Of a stretch of DNA of 64,000 nt, positions 56,268-64,000 are shown piece after piece. A program made the position numbers and the translations under genes. The notes beneath the pieces are model-generated. The model had not been told where the DNA came from. It did no database searches and saw nothing but the letters and a program-made list of their open reading frames with translations. Origin of the DNA: Hamadaea sp. (GTDB lineage: Bacteria; Actinomycetota; Actinomycetes; Mycobacteriales; Micromonosporaceae); assembly GCF_013362815.1 (NCBI RefSeq), contig NZ_JABFVK010000035.1, positions 1 to 64,000 of the forward strand, in the 5' to 3' direction. Each line of letters opens with the position of its first letter. The stretch's first letter is position 1.

Positions 56268-56597
56268 TCAGGCCGGCGCACCGATGATTCGGTCCACGAT
56301 GGTGAATCCGGCTCGGCGGGCGGACTGTTCGGCGAGCTCAGCCAGCTCGGCGACCTCGGAATCGCCGGGTGTGTCGGCGTACGCCGAGTCCAGCGTGATC
56401 GCCCATCGGGTGTCCTCAAACCGCCACAGCCGCAGCATCGCAGTGGAGCCGTCGAGCGCGCGATAGCCGAACTCCCAGTCTTCGACGTCGGTCAGCCGGC
56501 CCCGGCGGCGCAGGCCGAGATCGGCCCGCAGACGTTCCAACGTGGACTGATCCAGCCCGCCACTCAGCCTGATGGTGAGCCGGCGTACCTCAGGCAT
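56268..56597 (-). CDS. Hypothetical protein
   Basis: 109 aa from the ATG at 56597. Beta and helix mix: RLTIRLSGGLDQSTLERLRA, WEFGYRALDGSTAMLRLWRF, EVAELAELAEQSARRAGF. Soluble, family not recognised. It overlaps the small upstream gene by 8 bp, so the two are probably one operon. It ends 1 bp from the stop of the HEAT-repeat gene. Confidence 0.7.
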   Translation of the reverse strand: MPEVRRLTIRLSGGLDQSTLERLRADLGLRRRGRLTDVEDWEFGYRALDGSTAMLRLWRFEDTRWAITLDSAYADTPGDSEVAELAELAEQSARRAGFTIVDRIIGAPA

Positions 56598-56772
56598 CGG
56601 TGTCGCTGTCCGGAACGGCGAACGGCTCGGCGTCGCCGAACAGCCGCTGACGGCGCTCGGCCTCCGCACGGCGAAGCGCCTCGCGGGCCCGCTCGGCCTC
56701 TTCACGCGTGAAGGTCAGCCGCTCCCGCAGGGCCTCGTAGTCCTCGTCAGTGGGTGTGCGCTCGTCACTCAC
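56590..56772 (-). CDS. Small coiled-coil protein
   Basis: 60 aa. Nearly all helix with a heptad-like charged stretch EEAERAREALRRAEAERR at about 24-41, then an acidic tail. ATG start and an 8-bp overlap with the next gene. No family known. It is a likely small partner of the 109-aa protein. Confidence 0.65.
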   Translation of the reverse strand: MSDERTPTDEDYEALRERLTFTREEAERAREALRRAEAERRQRLFGDAEPFAVPDSDTDA

Positions 56773-56875
56773 GCTGCCTCCGATCTGTCGTCTGACCCCG
56801 TGGAGCAGATCGAACGGATGGCGGTCAGTCTAGTCAACTAAATACGCCAGTGTCTCGATGAGACCGGGCACGTTT

Positions 56876-56914
56876 GCGTATGGCATACGCCAGACGTACG
56901 TCGTACACTATAAT
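56876..56914 (+). promoter_or_regulatory. Promoter with two palindromic operators before the PqqD-like gene
   Basis: GCGTATG-G-CATACGC (56876-56890) and GTACG-T-CGTAC (56896-56906) are perfect palindromes. A consensus TATAAT (-10) follows at 56909-56914. A related sequence, GTATGTAGTACG, is just downstream at 56917-56928. Upstream of the TetR gene, CCACGTATCAT and ATGATACGCGTGG (57342-57393) repeat the theme. The TetR product is the obvious candidate to bind. Confidence 0.65.
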
Positions 56915-56966
56915 GCGTATGTAGTACGTGGAACGTGGTCCGATTCTCTAGACGGTGGTGTGTCCT

Positions 56967-57257
56967 ATGAGAGCCTGGGAGCTACGTAGCAAGTGCCGAC
57001 CGGCCGCCGGAGTCCGGGCCACGGTTTCTTCGGAGGGCGTGCTGGAGCTGTTCTCGGAACAGACCTCACGTCGCTATCAGTTCGGCCCGACCGGCACCGC
57101 GATCTGGATTGCGTTGCGCCGGAACGACGACGACGCGGACGCTGCCGCGGACATGCTGTCCGAGCTGTGGGGGACCGACCCCGAGGACACACGGTTCCGA
57201 GTTCGCGAGTGGATCGGCGAACTACGTCAGATCGGCCTCGTCCGAGTGAAGCACTAG
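56967..57257 (+). CDS. PqqD-family (RiPP recognition element-like) protein
   Basis: 96 aa from the ATG at 56967; GTG starts 9-12 bases upstream are possible. The fold matches PqqD: an N-terminal beta part (GVRATVSSEGVLELFS; RRYQFGPTGTAIWIAL) and a C-terminal winged-helix part (ADMLSELWGTDPEDTRFRVREWIGELRQIGLV). PqqD-like domains bind the leader of a ribosomally made peptide and present it to a modifying enzyme. No precursor, radical-SAM enzyme or cyclase is seen nearby. It is next to a TetR and a PKS, so its role is open. Confidence 0.8.
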   Translation: MRAWELRSKCRPAAGVRATVSSEGVLELFSEQTSRRYQFGPTGTAIWIALRRNDDDADAAADMLSELWGTDPEDTRFRVREWIGELRQIGLVRVKH

Positions 57258-57417
57258 GGGTTGCCGATCTGACGGCTGTCGATGGCATACGGGGGTCGCA
57301 CATCCACCGGCCGGGTGCGACGGTGGGCCCGGCCCCGCCGACCACGTATCATGCGCTGTGCGAACGTAGTAAGCGGCGGATGATACGCGTGGCAGGCGAA
57401 CAGGAGGCTGGTAGGCG

Positions 57418-58203
57418 ATGCAGGACGACGGCGTTGTCGGACTCCCAGCCAGTTTCCAAGCCGCGTGGGGCCGCAAGGTCCGTCCGACGAAAGGACCGCG
57501 GCCGGGACTGAGCCTCGAGCGGGTCGTCGAGGCCGCCGTGCAGCTCGCCAGCTCGCACTCGCTGGACGCCGTGTCGATGAGCCGGGTCGCCAGCGATCTC
57601 GGTGCCTCCACGATGTCGCTGTACCGCTACGTGGCGTCCAAGGACGAGCTGCTCGAGCTCATGATCGATGCCGTGTACGCCCCGGTCGTCAGTGTGCCCG
57701 ACTCGGACGCCGGCTGGCGCGCCCAACTGTCGACGTGGGCCTGGAGCAACCTGCGTGTGCTGCGTAAACACCCGTGGGTGCTGCGCATCCCGGTGCACGG
57801 ATACCCGATGACGCCCAACCAGATCGGCGTGATGGAGAACGGGCTTCGCGCGCTGTGGGACACCGGCCTCGCCGAGAGCGAGAAGCTGTCGGTGATCATG
57901 CTGCTGACCAGCCTGGTGCGCATCCACGTGACGCTCGGCGGCGCGGTGACCGACGCGTTCTCGGAGGAGGGGCTGAGCGAAGTCCGGGGGACCGCGGCGT
58001 ACGGGAGCATCCTGGCCCAGCTCGCGCCGGCGGCGAGCTTCCCGGCTCTGCACGCGGTCATCGAGGCCGGTGTCTTCGACGAGCAGGACCACCCCGACTT
58101 CGGCTTCGAGTTCGTCCTCGAGCGCGTGCTCGACGGCGTCGAGGCGCTCGTGCTGCTGCGCGCGGTGAATCCGGCCGCGACCACGCCCGCCTCCGCCTCC
58201 TAG
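57418..58203 (+). CDS. TetR/AcrR-family regulator
   Basis: 261 aa. N-terminal HTH about 33-80 (GLSLERVVEAAVQLASSHSL; MSRVASDLGASTMSLYRYV) followed by a helical ligand domain of the TetR_C type (WSNLRVLRKHPWVLRIP; SVIMLLTSLVRIHVTLG). An N-terminal extension of about 25 residues precedes the HTH. It is between the PqqD-like gene and the PKS, with palindromes before it and before the PqqD-like gene. It probably controls its own and neighbouring promoters. Confidence 0.9.
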   Translation: MQDDGVVGLPASFQAAWGRKVRPTKGPRPGLSLERVVEAAVQLASSHSLDAVSMSRVASDLGASTMSLYRYVASKDELLELMIDAVYAPVVSVPDSDAGWRAQLSTWAWSNLRVLRKHPWVLRIPVHGYPMTPNQIGVMENGLRALWDTGLAESEKLSVIMLLTSLVRIHVTLGGAVTDAFSEEGLSEVRGTAAYGSILAQLAPAASFPALHAVIEAGVFDEQDHPDFGFEFVLERVLDGVEALVLLRAVNPAATTPASAS

Positions 58204-58536
58204 GCACGTCCGGCCAGCTCATCCACCCGACCAACCGGGCGTCTGCTAGGGGCCCCCGGTGATGGGCGGTAGGGGTTGACCGGCGATTTACCGGCTGGCT
58301 AGCTTCGATTTCGTTCTCCCGGCCTGGCCCGCCGGACTTCACCCGCACGCCCGGCACCATTCGCACCTGCTCACCCCGGCACCGAGCCCGAAAGCCGAGC
58401 CCGAAAGCCGAGCCCGAAAGCCGAGCCCGACGACGGAGCCCGACGACCGAGCGCACCCGCGCCGGACGGCGATCCATCACGTCCTGGAACAGCCGGGACC
58501 GACCAAGCCGAGATCGACCAGAGGGGTGGTACGCGG
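58204..58536. promoter_or_regulatory. PKS upstream region with short tandem repeats
   Basis: 333 bp between the TetR stop and the PKS start. It holds a tandem repeat of the 13-mer CCGAGCCCGAAAG, three exact copies at 58382-58420 and two diverged copies to 58446. The PKS promoter should be here, but no -35/-10 pair is clear. No gene is supported. Confidence 0.5.
58382..58446 (+). repeat. 13-bp tandem repeat
   Basis: Three exact units of CCGAGCCCGAAAG followed by CCGAGCCCGACGA and CGGAGCCCGACGA. Too short and unspaced for a CRISPR. It lies about 90 bp before the PKS start and may be a slippage product. Confidence 0.8.
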
Positions 58537-61500
58537 GTGGCTGACGAGGACCAACTCCTCGATTACCTCAAGCGCACGACCGCGACGCTGCGCGAGACGC
58601 GCGCGCGGCTGGCCGACCTCGAGCGCCGGACCGCCGGAGAACCGATCGCCATCGTGGGGATGGCGTGCCGATACCCCGGCGGCGTCGATTCGCCGGAAGA
58701 CCTGTGGCGCTTGGTGATGGACGAGGTCGATGCCGTCGCAGACTTTCCCACCGACCGCGGCTGGGACACGGCGGGCGTGTACGACCCGCAACCGGGCAAG
58801 GCCGGCCGCAACTATGCCCGGCAGGGCGCGTTCCTCTACGACGCCGGGAGCTTCGACGCCGGGCTGTTCGGGATTCCGCCACGCGACGCGCTGACGATGG
58901 ATCCGCAGCATCGGCTGCTGCTGGAGGCGTCGTGGGAGGCGCTCGAACGAGCCCGGATCGACCCGACTTCGCTCAAGCGCAGCGCCACCGGCGTGTTCGC
59001 CGGGCTGATGTATCACGACTATCCCGACAGTCAGGGCGTCGGATCGCTCGCCTCCGGGCGGGTGTCCTACACGCTCGGTCTCGAGGGGCCGAGCATGACG
59101 ATCGACACCGCGTGCTCGTCCTCCCTGGTCGCGCTGGACCTCGCGGTCGCGTCGCTGCGTTCGGGGGAGTGCTCCCTCGCGCTCGCCGGTGGCGTCGCCG
59201 TCATGGCCACAATGGACGTCTTCCTGGAGTTCTCTCAGCAGCAGGCGTTGTCCCCCGACGGGCGCTGCCGCTCGTTCGCCGCCCAGGCGGACGGCACCGG
59301 CTGGGGCGAAGGGGTGGGCGTACTGGTCGTCGAGCGCCTTTCGGATGCCGAACGCAACGGTCACCCGGTGCTGGCCGTGGTCCGGGGGATCGCGACCAAT
59401 CAGGACGGTGCGAGCAGCGGCCTCACCGCGCCCAACGGTCCCGCCCAGGAGCGGCTCATCCGGCATACGCTGGACCTCGCCGGGCTGACGGGTTCCGATG
59501 TGGACGTCGTCGAGGCGCACGGCACCGGCACGAAACTCGGCGACCCGATCGAGGCGCAAGCCCTGCTCAACACCTATGGGCAGGACCGTCCGGCGGGTCA
59601 GCCGCTCTGGCTCGGCTCGATGAAGTCCAACGTCGGCCACACGCAGGCGGCCGCGGCGGTCGGCGGCATCATCAAGATGGTCCTCGCGCTCAGCCACGGC
59701 GTACTGCCCAAGACCCTCCACGCCGAGGAGCCGACGCCGCGCGTCGACTGGTCCGAAGGCGACATCCAGCTGCTCACCTCGGCCAGACCATGGCCCGACC
59801 TCGGTCGTCCGCGCCGCGCGGCCGTCTCGTCCTTCGGCGTCAGCGGCACCAACTCCCACGTCATCCTCGAACAAGCCCCGGCGCCCGTCCGCCCGACGGT
59901 CCCGGCTCGCGCGCTCCCGATCACCCCCTGGACCCTGTCCGCGAAGACTCCGGCAGCGCTGCGCGGTCAAGCCAGTCGCCTCCGCCATCACATCATCGAG
60001 TACGCCGAGGCAGATCCCGTCGATGTCGGGTTGTCGTTGGTGCGTACCCGGGCCGCGCTCGATCACCGGGCGGTGGTGGTCGGAGCGAGCCGGGACGAGC
60101 TGCTCGCCGGGTTGACCGCGCTGGCCGGAGAGACGGCCGATTCGGGTGTGGTGACCGGCGTGGCGCGCGGCGAGCAGCGTACGGTGTTCGTCTTCCCCGG
60201 TGTCGGCTCGGCCTGGCCCGGCATGGCGGTGGACCTGCTGGACACGTCACCCGTGTTCGCCGCCCGGATGGCCGAGTGCGCCGAGGCGCTGACCCCGCTG
60301 GTCGACTGGGACCTGATGAAGGTCGTCCGGGAGTCGTCCTGGCAGCCCGTCGACCGGCAGCAGCCCGTGCTCTGGGCGATCATGGTGTCGCTGGCGGCGC
60401 TGTGGCAGTCGCACGGCGTACGGCCGTCGGCGGTGGCCGGGCATTCGCAGGGGGAGATCGCGGCCGCCTGCGTCGCCGGGGTGCTGACGCTGGCGGATGC
60501 CGCCAAAGTGGTGGTGCTGCGCAGCAAGTCGCTGCTGGCGCTCACCGGCCACGGTGGAATGCTGTCGGTCGTCGCCGCCGAGGACTGGGTACGCGAACGG
60601 CTCGAACCCTACGGCGGGCGGCTCGACGTCTCGGCGGTCAACGGTCCCAAAACCGTTGTGGTGTCGGGTAATCCCGAAGACCTCCGCCGGTTCGAACGGG
60701 AGTTGGCGGCTGCACGGGTGATGCGATGGGCCGTGCCGGACGTCGACTTCGCGGCGCACACGGCTCAGGTGGACGCGCTCGAAGACGAGCTGAACGCGTG
60801 CCTCGCCGGGATCGAGCCGCAGCCGTCGGCGATGCCGTTCTACTCGACCGTGACGGGCGGGCGGCTGGACACCGCCGAGCTGGACGCGGCGTACTGGTAT
60901 CGCAACCTGCGCTCCACGGTGGAGTTCGAGAGGACGGTACGCGCACTGCTGGCCGACGGCTACGGCGCGTTCCTGGAATGCTCGACGCACCCGATCCTGC
61001 GTCCCGGGCTGTCGGAGATCTTCGACGAGTCGAGCGCCCCCGCGACCGCGCTCGGCACCCTGGTACGCGACGACGGCAGTCTGCGCCGGTTCACCACTTC
61101 CCTGGCACAGGCCCATGTGTGCGGCGTACCCGTGGATTGGACGGCGACTTTCGCGGAGGCCGAGGCGACCGTCGTCGACCTGCCCACGTACGCCTTCGAC
61201 CGCGAGCGTTACTGGCTGGACGCAACCGCGGGGGAGGTGGACGCGGCGGCGCTCGGGCAGCGGCCGGTCGACCATCCGCTGCTGGGGGCGGCCGTTACGC
61301 TCGGCGACGGCTCCACCCTCGTGACCGGGCGGATGGCGACCCGAACGCATCCGTGGCTGGCCGATCACTCCGCGCTCGGCACTCGATTGCTAGCCGCCAC
61401 CGCGTTCGTCGAGTTGGCGATCCGGGCCGGCGACGAGGCGGGCTGCGCCCGGCTTGCCGAGCTGACCCTGCTGGAGCCGCTCGTCCTCCCGGATGAGGAG

Positions 61501-64000
61501 CCGGTGCGGTTGCAGGTCCGGATCGGCTTGCCCGATGCGAGCGGCGGCCGGCCGGTCGACATCCACGCCGCGGTGAGCGACCAGGACTGGATCCGGCACG
61601 CCACCGGCGTGCTCGTCGCCGACCGGGAGCCGGCCGGATTCGAGCTGACCGAATGGCCGCCCGCGGGGGCTCTTGCCGTCGACCTGACCGGTGCGTACGA
61701 CGGGCTGCGGGCGGACGGCTACGACTACGGCCCGGCGTTTCAAGGGTTGCGCGCGGTCTGGCGGCGTGGTGACGAGGTCTTCGCGGAGGCAGTGCTGCCG
61801 GAGGTCGCCGGGCTCGGCGGATTCGGCTTGCATCCGGCGCTGCTGGACGCGGCTCTGCACTCGGTCATGGTCGGCGGCGAACCCGGCGAGACTCGGCTGC
61901 CCTACGCGTGGGCGGACGTGGCGCTGCACGCGGCCGGAGCCACCCAGGTGCGCGTACGCGTTGCTCCCGGGTCGGCGACGGGACTCAGCGTCCAGGTGGC
62001 TGACAGCGCCGGTCGTCCGGTGCTCTCGGCGGCTTCGCTGGCGACCCGCCCGGCACAGGCCGGACCGGGTCCGCTGTATGCCGTCGAGTGGTTCCCGACG
62101 CCGTTGCCGGACGCGTCAGTGGATTGGGCGTACCTCGAAGACGTGACCGAGGACGGGCCGGTGCCCGCAGTCGTCGTGCTGCGCTCTACGCAGCCAGACG
62201 GAGACGTCCCGGAAGCGTTGCGTACGACGGCTTCCCGAGTGCTTCAGTCCATTCAGGACTGGCAGATGCAGGATCGGTTCGCCGACGCGAATCTGGTGGT
62301 GCTGACCGAAGGCGCGCACGCCACCGAGTCGCTCGCCCTCGCGGCGGTCGCCGGGCTGGTGCGAGTGGCGCAGTCGGAGAACCCCGGCCGCGTCCTGCTG
62401 GTCGACACCGACGGGCGACCGGCCTCCGCCGAGGTGCTGGGCGCGGTCTTCGCCGGAGACGAACCCGAGTACTCCGTACGCGACGGCGAGCTGTGGATTC
62501 CGCGCCTGCGCCGGCTGGACCCGTCCCTTGCGATGGGCGAGTCGAGGCGGGAGCCGGACCCGTCGGGGACGGTCCTCGTCACCGGTGGCACCAGCGGCCT
62601 CGGCCGGTTGGTGGCCCGGCATCTCGTCACCGAGCACGGCGTCCGTCACCTCCTCCTCGTCAGCCGATCCGGACCGCAGGCGCCCGGGGCCGACGAGCTG
62701 ATCGCCGAACTGTCCGGGTTGGGTGCTGCGGTGACGGTGGCCGCCTGCGACGTCGCCGAGCGCACGGCCCTGGCCGAGCTGCTGGACGTCGTCGACCCGG
62801 CGCATCCGCTCACCGGTGTCGTGCACGCGGCGGGCGTACTGGACGACGGCGTGATCGGCTCGCTGAACCCCGAGCGGCTCGACACCGTGCTGCGGCCCAA
62901 GGCGTACGCGGCGTGGCATCTCCACGATCTCACGAAGGACCACGAGCTGGCCTTCTTCGTGATGCTCTCGTCCGTCTCGGGTCTGCTGGGCGCACCCGGT
63001 CAGGGCAACTATGCGCTGGCGAACACGTTCCTCGACGCGCTGGCTGCGTACCGGGCGGACGCCGGGCTCGCCGCCACCTCCATGGTGCTCGGCCTGTGGG
63101 ACACCGAGACCCGGCTGACCGGCGTGCTCGACCGCGCCGACCACAGCCGGATGAGCCGGCACGGCATCACCGCGTTGCCCGTGCGAGACGGGCTCGCCTT
63201 GTTCGACGCCGCGCTCCGGTCGGGCCGGCCGCGGCCGGTGGTCGCCCGGTTGCGCCTCAACATCGGCTCAGGCGCTCCCGCCATGCTCCGTGCGCTGCCC
63301 GGTGCGGCGGCCCGGCGTACGGCGGCCAACGCGGCAGGCCTGGTCCGTCCACTCGGGACGCTCACCGGCCCCACGCTGGAGAAGGCGATCCTGAGCACGG
63401 TTAGGGAACAGGTCGCCCGCATCCTCGGGTACGCCTCGACCGCGGTGATCGACCCGGGCAGCAACTTCCGGGACCTCGGCTTCGACTCCCTCACCGCGCT
63501 GGAGCTGCGCGACGCATTGGCGACCGCGGTCGGCGTACGCCTGCCGGCCACCCTCGTCTGGGACTACCCGACCGTCGCAGCCGTCGTCGCACATCTGCGC
63601 GACGCGACGAGCGGTGTGCGTACGGGGGTCAGGGTGGACGCGCCGACGCCGCGAGCAGACACCGACGAGCCGATCGCGATCGTCGGTATGGCATGCCGCT
63701 TCCCGGGTGGTGTGTCGTCCCCGGAGGATCTGTGGCAGCTGGTCGTCGACGGGCGGGACGTCGCCTCCCCGTTCCCGGATGATCGCGGCTGGCCGATCGA
63801 GCGGCTCTACGACGAACGGCCGGGCCTGCCGGGCCGCATCTCAGCCCGGGGCGGCGGCTTTCTCGAAGGCGCGGCGGAGTTCGACCCGACCTTGTTCGGG
63901 ATCAGCCCCAACGAGGCGCTCGCCATGGACCCGCAGCAACGCCTGCTGCTGGAGACCAGCCTGGAGGCGTTCGAACGGGCCGGGCTCGACGTCACCTCGC
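58537..64000 (+). CDS. Modular type I polyketide synthase, 3' end missing
   Basis: 1821 codons are seen from a GTG at 58537 and the frame is open to the right edge. Residues 1-32 are a class-1-like N-terminal docking coiled coil, so this is an extending, not a starter, protein. Module 1: KS (about 33-460; Cys193, His328, His368), AT (about 547-850; Ser637 in GHSQGE), DH (about 912-1180; His944), KR (about 1345-1510; GGTSGLG, Tyr1492, LDD motif of B-type ketoreductases) and ACP (Ser1651 in GFDSL). Module 2 KS starts at about 1711 and is cut. AT GHSQGE favours methylmalonyl-CoA, but the later motif is FAAH instead of YASH or HAFH. Module 1 should leave a double bond if its DH is active. Confidence 0.97.
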   Translation, partial: MADEDQLLDYLKRTTATLRETRARLADLERRTAGEPIAIVGMACRYPGGVDSPEDLWRLVMDEVDAVADFPTDRGWDTAGVYDPQPGKAGRNYARQGAFLYDAGSFDAGLFGIPPRDALTMDPQHRLLLEASWEALERARIDPTSLKRSATGVFAGLMYHDYPDSQGVGSLASGRVSYTLGLEGPSMTIDTACSSSLVALDLAVASLRSGECSLALAGGVAVMATMDVFLEFSQQQALSPDGRCRSFAAQADGTGWGEGVGVLVVERLSDAERNGHPVLAVVRGIATNQDGASSGLTAPNGPAQERLIRHTLDLAGLTGSDVDVVEAHGTGTKLGDPIEAQALLNTYGQDRPAGQPLWLGSMKSNVGHTQAAAAVGGIIKMVLALSHGVLPKTLHAEEPTPRVDWSEGDIQLLTSARPWPDLGRPRRAAVSSFGVSGTNSHVILEQAPAPVRPTVPARALPITPWTLSAKTPAALRGQASRLRHHIIEYAEADPVDVGLSLVRTRAALDHRAVVVGASRDELLAGLTALAGETADSGVVTGVARGEQRTVFVFPGVGSAWPGMAVDLLDTSPVFAARMAECAEALTPLVDWDLMKVVRESSWQPVDRQQPVLWAIMVSLAALWQSHGVRPSAVAGHSQGEIAAACVAGVLTLADAAKVVVLRSKSLLALTGHGGMLSVVAAEDWVRERLEPYGGRLDVSAVNGPKTVVVSGNPEDLRRFERELAAARVMRWAVPDVDFAAHTAQVDALEDELNACLAGIEPQPSAMPFYSTVTGGRLDTAELDAAYWYRNLRSTVEFERTVRALLADGYGAFLECSTHPILRPGLSEIFDESSAPATALGTLVRDDGSLRRFTTSLAQAHVCGVPVDWTATFAEAEATVVDLPTYAFDRERYWLDATAGEVDAAALGQRPVDHPLLGAAVTLGDGSTLVTGRMATRTHPWLADHSALGTRLLAATAFVELAIRAGDEAGCARLAELTLLEPLVLPDEEPVRLQVRIGLPDASGGRPVDIHAAVSDQDWIRHATGVLVADREPAGFELTEWPPAGALAVDLTGAYDGLRADGYDYGPAFQGLRAVWRRGDEVFAEAVLPEVAGLGGFGLHPALLDAALHSVMVGGEPGETRLPYAWADVALHAAGATQVRVRVAPGSATGLSVQVADSAGRPVLSAASLATRPAQAGPGPLYAVEWFPTPLPDASVDWAYLEDVTEDGPVPAVVVLRSTQPDGDVPEALRTTASRVLQSIQDWQMQDRFADANLVVLTEGAHATESLALAAVAGLVRVAQSENPGRVLLVDTDGRPASAEVLGAVFAGDEPEYSVRDGELWIPRLRRLDPSLAMGESRREPDPSGTVLVTGGTSGLGRLVARHLVTEHGVRHLLLVSRSGPQAPGADELIAELSGLGAAVTVAACDVAERTALAELLDVVDPAHPLTGVVHAAGVLDDGVIGSLNPERLDTVLRPKAYAAWHLHDLTKDHELAFFVMLSSVSGLLGAPGQGNYALANTFLDALAAYRADAGLAATSMVLGLWDTETRLTGVLDRADHSRMSRHGITALPVRDGLALFDAALRSGRPRPVVARLRLNIGSGAPAMLRALPGAAARRTAANAAGLVRPLGTLTGPTLEKAILSTVREQVARILGYASTAVIDPGSNFRDLGFDSLTALELRDALATAVGVRLPATLVWDYPTVAAVVAHLRDATSGVRTGVRVDAPTPRADTDEPIAIVGMACRFPGGVSSPEDLWQLVVDGRDVASPFPDDRGWPIERLYDERPGLPGRISARGGGFLEGAAEFDPTLFGISPNEALAMDPQQRLLLETSLEAFERAGLDVTS

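Noticed and set aside
58382-58446. Regular short repeats considered as a CRISPR array
   Set aside because: Units are 13 bp with no spacers and no cas genes; a simple tandem repeat.

Overview
The window is high-GC DNA with GTG starts, dense translational coupling (ATGA/GTGA overlaps), twin secreted/lipoprotein families, a translational ileS T-box and a modular type I PKS. This points to a mycelial actinomycete, most likely in or near the Micromonosporaceae (inference from gene style only). No rRNA, tRNA or CRISPR array was found.

Layout. 1-4316: the 5' part of a secreted GH54-type arabinofuranosidase with an N-terminal ricin-type lectin domain (runs off the left edge), a divergent FadR-type regulator, and a SNF2 helicase. 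4756-8104: an isoleucine T-box leader and ileS. 8371-13012: a small secreted protein, a decayed IS6-type remnant, an OmpR-type two-component system, and a TnpB element with matching inverted ends inserted beside that system's probable 11-bp-phased operators. 13013-16331: a coupled VTC-domain / DUF4956 / CotH triad. 16457-23831: an arabinoxylan and cell-wall region with a GH62 lipoprotein, a membrane-anchored GH11 xylanase, and a remarkable ECF sigma factor fused to a zinc-finger, a membrane helix and a secreted transglycosylase-like domain. A divergent TIM-barrel-like lipoprotein shares an 81-bp promoter block with it. A DUF5713 protein and a small secreted protein follow. 23927-28131: a lipoprotein, adaptor, ATPase and permease operon of MacB type. 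28132-30831: small hypotheticals, an IS5-type remnant, a VOC protein and an AraC regulator. 30992-33653: a complete GH54-ricin arabinofuranosidase, a frameshifted TIM-barrel pseudogene and an autoregulated, probably leaderless HTH regulator.

33879-45276: a membrane protein, then an L-fucose island. One arm has a SDR dehydrogenase, a zinc dehydrogenase and a FadR-type regulator. The divergent arm has L-fuconate dehydratase, a sugar ABC importer, a mutarotase and a GH29 fucosidase. Together these would release, import and oxidise fucose by the non-phosphorylative route. The lactonase and the last cleavage enzyme are not visible here.

45292-56772: mostly ordinary regulators and small enzymes (LysR, DUF1330, FAD monooxygenase/TetR pair, AraC, DHFR-like, VOC, signal peptidase I, HEAT-repeat protein). 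56876-64000: the edge of a polyketide cluster, with a stand-alone PqqD-like protein behind palindromic operators, a TetR regulator, and a PKS with one full KS-AT-DH-KR-ACP module and the start of a second KS, cut by the right edge.

The most unusual item is the sigma / anti-sigma-like / membrane / transglycosylase fusion together with the 81-bp block shared with its divergent neighbour.
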